Assembly (NCBI GenBank): GCA_964528575.1
Contig: CAZGTQ010000019.1
Span: forward strand, 1 to 20,855
Length of the DNA stretch: 20,855 nucleotides
From: CAZGTQ01 sp964528575
GTDB lineage: Bacteria > Planctomycetota > UBA1135 > GCA-002686595
Reading direction: 5' to 3'
In this document: positions 7,064-12,287 of the stretch, piece after piece
Layout: every line of letters begins with the position of its first letter
How positions within the stretch are numbered: position 1 is the stretch's first letter
Made by a program: the position numbers and the translations under genes
The notes under the pieces: model-generated
Told to the model about the DNA's origin: nothing
Database searches by the model: none
The model's input: only the letters and a program-made list of their open reading frames with translations

Positions 7064-7651
7064 TCAATCGTCTGCTGGGGCGCCGTACCGAAGCTCGATC
7101 GCGCGCGGCGCGGCTCCGGGGACCCCGGGAAGCGTCACTGCGAACAGCCGATCGTGCTCGTCGTGGCCGAGCAGGGCGCCGTGCGTCGGGTGCGTCTCGA
7201 GTCCCTCGATCCGGCCGCCGAGCGCCTCGACGAGCGCGGGGACGGTGTTCGAATGCCCCGCGACGACGGCGATCGAGCCGGGCGGCAGCGCGCGCAGCTC
7301 GGCGGCGATGCCCGCGTGGTCGCGCGCGGGGCGTGGGGCGACCGCGAGGCCGGTCCGCGCCGCGAGCGGGGCGAGCGTGTCGCGCGTGCGGCGGTACTCG
7401 CTCGCGAACAGGTGCGTCACGTCCGCGGCGGCGAGCAGGCGGGCGAGCGCGTCGGCGCGCTCGGCGCCGGGCTCGGTCAGGGCGGGGTCGCGCTCGTCCG
7501 CCGTCGACGGCTCGGCCTCGGCGTGGCGCACGACGAGCACGGTGACGGGCAGGCGCGGCTCGCTCTCGGCGCCGGGGCTCTGGAGCGCGCTCGGGAGCGT
7601 GACCGCGGCCGCCAGCGCGAGCGCGGCGAGCGTGGGAAGGAGCTTGGTCAT
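7064..7651 (-). CDS. Exported histidine phosphatase superfamily protein
   Basis: A 195-residue protein with an N-terminal signal or anchor segment (residues 1 to about 24, hydrophobic core LAALALAAAV). A histidine-phosphatase domain follows: R42-H43 in 'VVRHAEAEP' is the nucleophile site, 'SEYRRTRDT' (84-92) supplies the phosphate-pocket arginine, and H133 in 'VAGHSNTVP' is the second catalytic histidine. The predicted location is the periplasm. The presumed substrate is a small phosphorylated molecule or phosphoprotein; the family is too broad to say more. It is the most upstream gene of the minus-strand set that continues into CHAD-ParA-CYTH-SixA, giving this locus two histidine phosphatases, one outside and one inside the membrane. 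No clear ribosome binding site precedes the ATG. Confidence 0.85.
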   Translation of the reverse strand: MTKLLPTLAALALAAAVTLPSALQSPGAESEPRLPVTVLVVRHAEAEPSTADERDPALTEPGAERADALARLLAAADVTHLFASEYRRTRDTLAPLAARTGLAVAPRPARDHAGIAAELRALPPGSIAVVAGHSNTVPALVEALGGRIEGLETHPTHGALLGHDEHDRLFAVTLPGVPGAAPRAIELRYGAPADD

Positions 7652-7692
7652 GGCTTGCGGACGGCCGGGGCCGGCGGTACGGGAGTGCCCAC

Positions 7693-8301
7693 GTGGGCGA
7701 GCACGACGGTCTCTTGCGGACGGACGGCGAACAAGCGCGGTGCGCGTGGTGCGGGACCGACCCGCTCTACGTGCGCTACCACGACGAGGAATGGGGCCTG
7801 CCGGTCGCGGACGACGCGCGGCTGTTCGAGAAGATCTGTCTCGAGGGTTTCCAGGCGGGCCTCTCGTGGCTGACGATCCTGCGCAAGCGCGAGGCGTTCC
7901 GGCGCGCGTTCCGCGGATTCGAGCCGGCGGTGGTGGCGCGCTTCACGTCGCGCAGCGTCGAGCGGCTGCTCGGCGACGCGGGCATCGTGCGCCACCGCGG
8001 GAAGATCGAGTCGACGGTGAACAACGCGCGTCGCGCGCTCGAGCTGATCGAGCAGTGCGGCAGCCTCGCGCGCTATTTCTGGACGTTCGAGGACCGCCGG
8101 CCGTTCGCCGGCGTCGTTGCGACGACGGCGCGGTCGAAGGAGCTCAGCGCCGACCTGCGCCGGCGCGGCTGGACGTTCGTCGGTCCGACGACCGCGTACG
8201 CGTTCATGCAGGCGACAGGGCTGGTCGACGACCACGTGCCGGGCTGCGCGGCGCGCGAGCGCGTCGAGCGCGCCCGGCGGCGGTTCCGCGTGCCGCGCTG
8301 A
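7693..8301 (+). CDS. tag: DNA-3-methyladenine glycosylase I
   Basis: A 202-residue base-excision repair enzyme that removes 3-methyladenine from alkylated DNA. The Tag hallmarks are clear. C17 in 'ARCAWC' and H30 in 'RYHDEEWG' have the same 13-residue spacing as the zinc ligands at the Tag N-terminus, and H/C in 'DDHVPGCAARE' near residues 177-181 supply the C-terminal ligands. 'LFEKICLEGFQAGLSWLTILRKRE' is the family's catalytic-helix block, with the conserved Glu. The GTG start at 7693 follows GGGAG with a 7-nt gap. It is divergent from the exported histidine phosphatase (41-bp gap) and converges on the HIT gene with only 2 bp between the stop codons. Confidence 0.95.
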   Translation: MGEHDGLLRTDGEQARCAWCGTDPLYVRYHDEEWGLPVADDARLFEKICLEGFQAGLSWLTILRKREAFRRAFRGFEPAVVARFTSRSVERLLGDAGIVRHRGKIESTVNNARRALELIEQCGSLARYFWTFEDRRPFAGVVATTARSKELSADLRRRGWTFVGPTTAYAFMQATGLVDDHVPGCAARERVERARRRFRVPR

Positions 8302-8303
8302 GC

Positions 8304-8747
8304 TCACCCGCTACTCGCGAGCAGCTCGCGCAGCTTCGCCGCCAGCTCCTCGCCCTCGCCCTGCGCGAGCGATCCGGGCTTCCAGCCGATTTCCAGGCCC
8401 GCGTCGCCCAGGCGCGGGATCACGTGGAAGTGGACGTGGAAGACCGCCTGGTGCGCCGCGCTGCCGTTGTTCTGCAGGACGTTGTAGTCGCTCGCGCCGG
8501 TCGCGCCCATCACGGCGCGGGCGATGCGCGGCAGCGCGCGGCCGATCGCCGCGGCGGAGTCGTCGGAGAGCTCGTGCAGGTACGGCTTGCGCTCCTTGGG
8601 GATGACGAGCGTGTGTCCGCGCGCCAGCGGGTTCACGTCGAGGAAGGCGAGCACGTGCGCGTTCTCGTAGATGCGCTGGCACGGGATCTCGCCGTCGAGG
8701 ATCTTGTCGAACACCGTCGGCTGGAAGGTCATGGTCGCCGCGATCAT
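8304..8747 (-). CDS. HIT family (HINT-like) nucleotide hydrolase
   Basis: A small histidine-triad protein. The active-site motif HVHFHVIPR (HxHxHxx) lies near residues 104-112, after the conserved 'NNGSAAHQ' segment. The N-terminal 'TVFDKILDGEIPC' and 'LAFLDVNPLARGHTLVIPK' are classic HIT sequence. Such proteins hydrolyse AMP- or GMP-conjugated compounds such as phosphoramidates and aminoacyl-adenylates. Two starts are possible. The ATG at 8747 overlaps the upstream oxygenase stop as ATGA and gives 147 residues; the ATG at 8732 gives 142. I chose the overlapping start because neither has a ribosome binding site, but the shorter one matches usual family N-termini slightly better. Confidence 0.92.
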   Translation of the reverse strand: MIAATMTFQPTVFDKILDGEIPCQRIYENAHVLAFLDVNPLARGHTLVIPKERKPYLHELSDDSAAAIGRALPRIARAVMGATGASDYNVLQNNGSAAHQAVFHVHFHVIPRLGDAGLEIGWKPGSLAQGEGEELAAKLRELLASSG

Positions 8748-9736
8748 AGCGGCCCGTCGAGCTCGCGCGCGAGCGCGGGGAACACGCGCGCGACCTTGCG
8801 CACGAGGTACTCGCCGTAGGTGCCCTCGAACGCGTGGACGTCCTCGCCGTCCCAGCGCGGCACGCTCGCCCGCGCGGGCGCGCCCGGCAAGGGCCGCACC
8901 GGCGCATCGAACGAGGGGTCGAAGAAGAAGGCGATCGCGACGCGGCCGGCGTCGCGCGGGCTGCGAACGCGGTGCGCGGTCGAGCGCCAGCGGCCGCCGG
9001 TCAGCCGCTCGAGCATGTCGCCGACGTTGCAGACGAACGCGTCCTCGATCGGCGGTGCCTCGCGCCAGCGCCCCTCGGCGCGCACCTCGAGCCCCCCGAC
9101 CGCGTCCTGGTGCAGGATCGTCAGCAGCCCGTAGTCGGTGTGCTCGGCGACGCCCCAGCCGCGCTCGCTCTCGCCTGCCGGCGGATAGTGGAAGAGGCGC
9201 AGGAGCACGAGCGGGTCGCGCGTGAGCCGCTCGTCGAACGCCGACGGGTCGAGCCCGAGGCCCGCGCCGAGCCCGCGCGCGAGCGCGTGCCCCAGCTCGG
9301 TGAGCGCGTCGAGGTACGCGAGCGTCGTCTCGCGGAAGCCGGGTAGATCGGGAAAGAGGTTGCGCCCGAAGAGCGGCGTGCGCGCGGCGACGCGCGGGTC
9401 GTCGGGACCGAGCTCGGCGCCCAGGTAGAGCCCTTCCTTGCGGTCGGGCACGCCGGACGTGAGCTCGTCGCCGACGCCGAAGTACCCGCGCCACGCGCGC
9501 CCGGCGAGCTCCATGCGGAGCGCGCGCTTCTCGCTCTGGGGCCGCGCGAAGAACGCGCGCCCGAGCCGCTCGAGCGCCCGCGGCAGCTCGGGATCGACGC
9601 CGTGCCCGGTCGCGTAGAAGAAGCCCGGCCCGCTGCACGCGGCGTCGAGCTCGGCCGCCACGCGCGCGCGCTCGGGCGCAGTGCTCGACGCCCGCACGAG
9701 CGGCGCGACGTCGACGATCGGCAGGGCGAGGCTCAC
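8744..9736 (-). CDS. 2-oxoglutarate/Fe(II)-dependent oxygenase, isopenicillin N synthase-like family
   Basis: A 330-residue cytoplasmic enzyme. The DIOX_N-type N-terminus ('LPIVDVAPLV', 'GPGFFYATGHGVD', about 5-48) precedes a 2OG-Fe(II) jelly-roll core. The iron ligands are H199 and D201 in 'AEHTDYGLLTILHQD' and H255 in 'STAHRV'; R265 in 'GRVAIAFFFDP' would hold 2-oxoglutarate. The usual R-x-S at that point is R-V-A here. The family hydroxylates or cyclises small molecules; no biosynthetic cluster is nearby, so the substrate is open. The GTG start at 9736 has no clear ribosome binding site. It overlaps the HIT gene by 4 nt and probably shares its transcript. Its 5' side faces the large divergent region before the cytochrome operon. 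Confidence 0.9.
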   Translation of the reverse strand: MSLALPIVDVAPLVRASSTAPERARVAAELDAACSGPGFFYATGHGVDPELPRALERLGRAFFARPQSEKRALRMELAGRAWRGYFGVGDELTSGVPDRKEGLYLGAELGPDDPRVAARTPLFGRNLFPDLPGFRETTLAYLDALTELGHALARGLGAGLGLDPSAFDERLTRDPLVLLRLFHYPPAGESERGWGVAEHTDYGLLTILHQDAVGGLEVRAEGRWREAPPIEDAFVCNVGDMLERLTGGRWRSTAHRVRSPRDAGRVAIAFFFDPSFDAPVRPLPGAPARASVPRWDGEDVHAFEGTYGEYLVRKVARVFPALARELDGPL

Positions 9737-9783
9737 GGCGAGCGAGCATAGGCCGCGGTCGGCGCCGCGCCGCGGCCGCGCTC

Positions 9784-9828
9784 ACCGTTTCCGCAAGGGA
9801 CCGTTTCCAGAGGGACCGCCCGGAAGGG
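9784..9828 (+). repeat. Three imperfect 14-16-bp tandem direct repeats (ACCGTTTCC-type)
   Basis: Units are 9784-9799, 9800-9814 and 9815-9828. The first two share ACCGTTTCC and an A/G-rich end closing in GGG; the third keeps ACCG and GGAAGGG. They lie about 50 bp upstream of the oxygenase start and about 245 bp upstream of the conduit start. Tandem sites of this size suit helical-turn-spaced regulator binding, but this is inference. Confidence 0.55.
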
Positions 9829-9847
9829 CGCCCTGTCGGCCCTGTCG
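9817..9847 (+). repeat. Hairpin CGCCC-GGAA-GGGCG followed by a perfect 9-bp tandem repeat
   Basis: CGCCC (9817-9821) and GGGCG (9826-9830) form a 5-bp stem closed by a GGAA (GNRA-type) tetraloop. GCCCTGTCG is then repeated exactly at 9830-9838 and 9839-9847. If transcribed, this could be a small structured RNA element; there is no U-tract for an intrinsic terminator. Confidence 0.5.
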
Positions 9848-9862
9848 AGAGGGTGCGCGCGG

Positions 9863-9921
9863 GGGAGGTGCTCAAGGCCACCTCCCGTTGCCGTCGATCT
9901 CCCGTTCGCAGCAGGGAGGTG
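9863..9921 (+). repeat. Competing inverted repeats built from the 8-mer GGGAGGTG
   Basis: GGGAGGTG occurs at 9863-9870 and 9914-9921, and its exact complement CACCTCCC at 9879-9886. The middle arm can pair with either flank, giving an 8-bp stem with an 8-nt loop or an 8-bp stem with a 27-nt loop. A further CTCCC/GGGAG pair (9899-9903 with 9914-9918) competes for the third arm. This is either an alternating RNA leader or a set of dimer operator sites. Confidence 0.55.
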
Positions 9922-10059
9922 CCGGGCGGCGTCGGGCGGGTCCCGCAGCTCGGCCGCGTGCACGAGCAACGATCGCGACAGCGCCGCGGGTGCGGGACGA
10001 GCGACGCGCCCGGCCGGGCGTGGCGTGGCGCCCGGGGTACGTCCGGCCGCCGGGCCGGC

Positions 10060-10063
10060 GGAG
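10060..10063 (+). promoter_or_regulatory. Ribosome binding site GGAG that fixes a TTG start
   Basis: GGAG lies 7 nt before TTG at 10071. It decides the start of the inner-membrane oxidoreductase, since the first transmembrane helix begins immediately after this codon and the first in-frame ATG falls beyond that helix. Confidence 0.6.
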
Positions 10064-10070
10064 CGGCGCC

Positions 10071-12287
10071 TTGAGCTGGACGCTGCTGCTCGCCCTCGTC
10101 TGCGTGCTCGGTCTGTCGCTGTTCGCCGCGCTGACGCGGCGGGCGGAGCTCGCGCGGATGCGCAAGTCGACCCGCGAGCGCGAGCGCGCCGTGCGGCTCG
10201 GCGCCGCGGAGGCGCAGTTGCGCCACCCGCTCGTCGATCTCTCGCGCTGCCTCGGCTGCGGCACGTGCGTCGAAGCGTGCCCCGAGGACGGCGTGCTCGC
10301 GCTCGTCCACGGGCAGGCGGTCGTCGTCAACGGCGCGCGCTGCGTCGGCATCGCCAAGTGCGAGCGCGAGTGTCCCGTCGGCGCGATCACCGTCACGCTC
10401 GGCGACGTCTCGAAGCGCACCGATGTGCCGGCGCTCGACCCGCGGCTCGAGGCGGTCGGGACGCGCGGCCTGTTCCTCGCCGGCGAGGTCACCGCGCACG
10501 CGCTGATCAAGACCGCGATCGAGCAGGGGGCCGCGGTCGGCGCGGAGGTCGCGCGGCGCGTCCGCGAGAGCCACGCGACGGCCGGCGACGGAGCGCTCGA
10601 CCTGTGCATCGTCGGCGCCGGGCCCGCGGGGATCGCGTGCGCGCTCGAGGCGCAGCGCCACGGCCTGCGTTACGTCGTCCTCGAGCAGGAGCGCGACGTC
10701 GGCGGCACGGTCGCGCGCTACCCGCGCCGCAAGCTCGTCGTCACCGAGCCGGTCGAGCTGCCGCTCTTCGGCCAGCTCGGGCAGGACGCGTACACCAAGG
10801 AGGAGCTCGTCGAGCTGTGGCAGCGCCTGGTCGAGGAGCACCGGCTACCCGTGCGCACGGGCGAGGTCGTCGTCGACGTCGACCGCGCCGAGGACGGCGG
10901 CTTCGAGCTCGAGACGAACGAGGCGACGTACCGCGCGCGGCACGTCTGCATGGCGCTGGGACGGCGCGGCGTCCCGCGCAAGCTCGACGTGCCCGGCGAG
11001 GACCTGGCGAAGGTCGCGTATGGGCTGCTCGACGCGCGCGCGCACCACGGCCGGCGCGCGCTCGTCGTCGGCGGCGGCGACAGCGCGGTCGAGACGGCGC
11101 TGGGGCTCGCCGAGCAACCGGGCAACGACGTCACGCTCGTCTACCGCCGCGCGGGCTTCTTCCGCCTGCGCGCGCGCAACGAGAAGCGCGTCGAGAAGGC
11201 CGCGCGAGACGGCGAGCTGCGCGTGCTGTTCGACACCGACGTGTCGGCGATCCGGCCCGACGCGGTCGACCTGGCGATCCGCCGGGACGGAGCGGTCGAG
11301 CGCGAGAGGATCGCGAACGACGACGTCTTCGTCATGACGGGCGGCGTTCCTCCGTTCGCGATGCTCGAGCGCGCGGGCGTCTCCTTCGACCCGAAGCTGC
11401 TCGACGTCCCTCCGCCGCGCGGCGAGCAGGGCACGGGCTTCGCGCGCGCGCTCGCGGCCGCGTTCGCGCTCTCGCTCGTCGCGCTCCTGTGGGCGATCTG
11501 GCACGGCGACTACTACCTCCTGCCGGCGGGCGCGCGGCCCGAGCAGCCCAAGCACGACGTCCTGCGCCCGTCGCAGGGCATCGGGCTCGCCCTCGGCGTC
11601 GCGGCGGTGCTCCTGATCCCGGCGAACCTCGCCTACCTGCTGCGCCGTTCCGCGCGCTTTCGCCTCTCCTGGGGCTCGCTGCAACTGTGGATGACCGCGC
11701 ACGTCGCGACGGGCATCCTCGCGTTCCTCTGCGCCCTGCTGCACGGCGCGATGGCGCCGCGCGACACGCCGGGCGGCCACGCGCTGCTGGCCCTCGCCGC
11801 GCTCATGTTCACCGGCGCGGTCGGCCGCTACTTCTACGCGTACGTGCCGCGCGCGGCGAACGGACGCGAGCTCGACCTCGAGGAAGTGCGCGTGCGGCTC
11901 GAGCGGCTCTCCGAGCGCGCCGGGAGCGAGGGACGCTTCGGCAAGCACGTGCGCGACGAGGTGCTCGCGCTGATCGAGCGGCGCCAGTGGAGGAGCTCGT
12001 TCGCTGGGCGCGTGCTCGCGCTCTGCGGCGGCCAGCGCGACTTGTATCGCGTGCTGGGCCGCCTGCGCGCGCAAGGAACGCGCGAAGGCGTGCCGGACGA
12101 GGTCGTCGCCGAGGCGCTCGGCTCGGCGAAGCGCGCCCACCGCACGGCGCTCATGGCCGCGCACTACGAGGACCTGCGCGCGCTGCTCGGCACGTGGCGC
12201 TACCTGCACCGCTGGGTCGCGCTGCTCATGGTCCTGCTCGTCGGCCTGCACGTCGTCCTGGCGCTCGTCTACGGGGAGCTCGGATGA
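10071..12287 (+). CDS. Inner-membrane ferredoxin-FAD/NAD(P)-cytochrome b fusion oxidoreductase
   Basis: 738 residues from a TTG start. Order: TM1 (about 3-21); a basic stretch (TRRAELARMRKSTRERER) placing what follows in the cytoplasm; a ferredoxin domain with C60, C63, C66, C70 and C91, C97, C101; an FAD Rossmann motif VGAGPAGIACALEA (181-194) with VLEQERDVGGT; a second Rossmann motif VVGGGDSAVETALG (332-345) for NAD(P)H, as in thioredoxin-reductase/YpdA-like flavoproteins; then TM2-TM5 (about 457-478, 503-525, 538-560, 570-591), a cytoplasmic stretch (about 595-708) and TM6 (713-733). H544/H558 in TM4 and H713/H727 in TM6 are each 14 residues apart, as in di-haem cytochromes b. It could pass electrons between NAD(P)H and the periplasm. 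It overlaps the 23-haem gene by 4 nt. Function is inferred; the domains are clear. Confidence 0.88.
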   Translation: MSWTLLLALVCVLGLSLFAALTRRAELARMRKSTRERERAVRLGAAEAQLRHPLVDLSRCLGCGTCVEACPEDGVLALVHGQAVVVNGARCVGIAKCERECPVGAITVTLGDVSKRTDVPALDPRLEAVGTRGLFLAGEVTAHALIKTAIEQGAAVGAEVARRVRESHATAGDGALDLCIVGAGPAGIACALEAQRHGLRYVVLEQERDVGGTVARYPRRKLVVTEPVELPLFGQLGQDAYTKEELVELWQRLVEEHRLPVRTGEVVVDVDRAEDGGFELETNEATYRARHVCMALGRRGVPRKLDVPGEDLAKVAYGLLDARAHHGRRALVVGGGDSAVETALGLAEQPGNDVTLVYRRAGFFRLRARNEKRVEKAARDGELRVLFDTDVSAIRPDAVDLAIRRDGAVERERIANDDVFVMTGGVPPFAMLERAGVSFDPKLLDVPPPRGEQGTGFARALAAAFALSLVALLWAIWHGDYYLLPAGARPEQPKHDVLRPSQGIGLALGVAAVLLIPANLAYLLRRSARFRLSWGSLQLWMTAHVATGILAFLCALLHGAMAPRDTPGGHALLALAALMFTGAVGRYFYAYVPRAANGRELDLEEVRVRLERLSERAGSEGRFGKHVRDEVLALIERRQWRSSFAGRVLALCGGQRDLYRVLGRLRAQGTREGVPDEVVAEALGSAKRAHRTALMAAHYEDLRALLGTWRYLHRWVALLMVLLVGLHVVLALVYGELG

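Larger units (their letters stand above)
9737..10070. promoter_or_regulatory. 334-bp divergent intergenic region rich in short repeats; likely control region of the cytochrome operon
   Basis: No protein-like frame is convincing here; translations are Arg/Pro/Gly-rich. Positions 9784-9921 hold imperfect 15-bp direct repeats, a hairpin with a GGAA loop, a perfect 9-bp tandem repeat, and three copies of the 8-mer GGGAGGTG (two direct, one inverted). Positions 9922-10056 are GC-rich with nothing recognisable. GGAG at 10060-10063 is the ribosome binding site of the first conduit gene. Any promoter for the oxygenase (minus) and the conduit operon (plus) must lie here or further upstream; no -35/-10 pair is clear. 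Confidence 0.55.

Noticed and set aside
4813..7545. A plus-strand open frame of about 900 codons opposite ParA, CHAD and the exported phosphatase
   Set aside because: The composition (Arg, Ala, Glu, Val repeats, no motif) is typical of the antisense of GC-rich genes; the minus-strand genes there have intact catalytic motifs.
9681..10070. In-frame 130-codon N-terminal extension of the conduit oxidoreductase
   Set aside because: It is Arg/Pro/Gly-rich with no conserved look and overlaps the start of the oxygenase gene. The TTG at 10071 has a ribosome binding site and begins directly at the first transmembrane helix.
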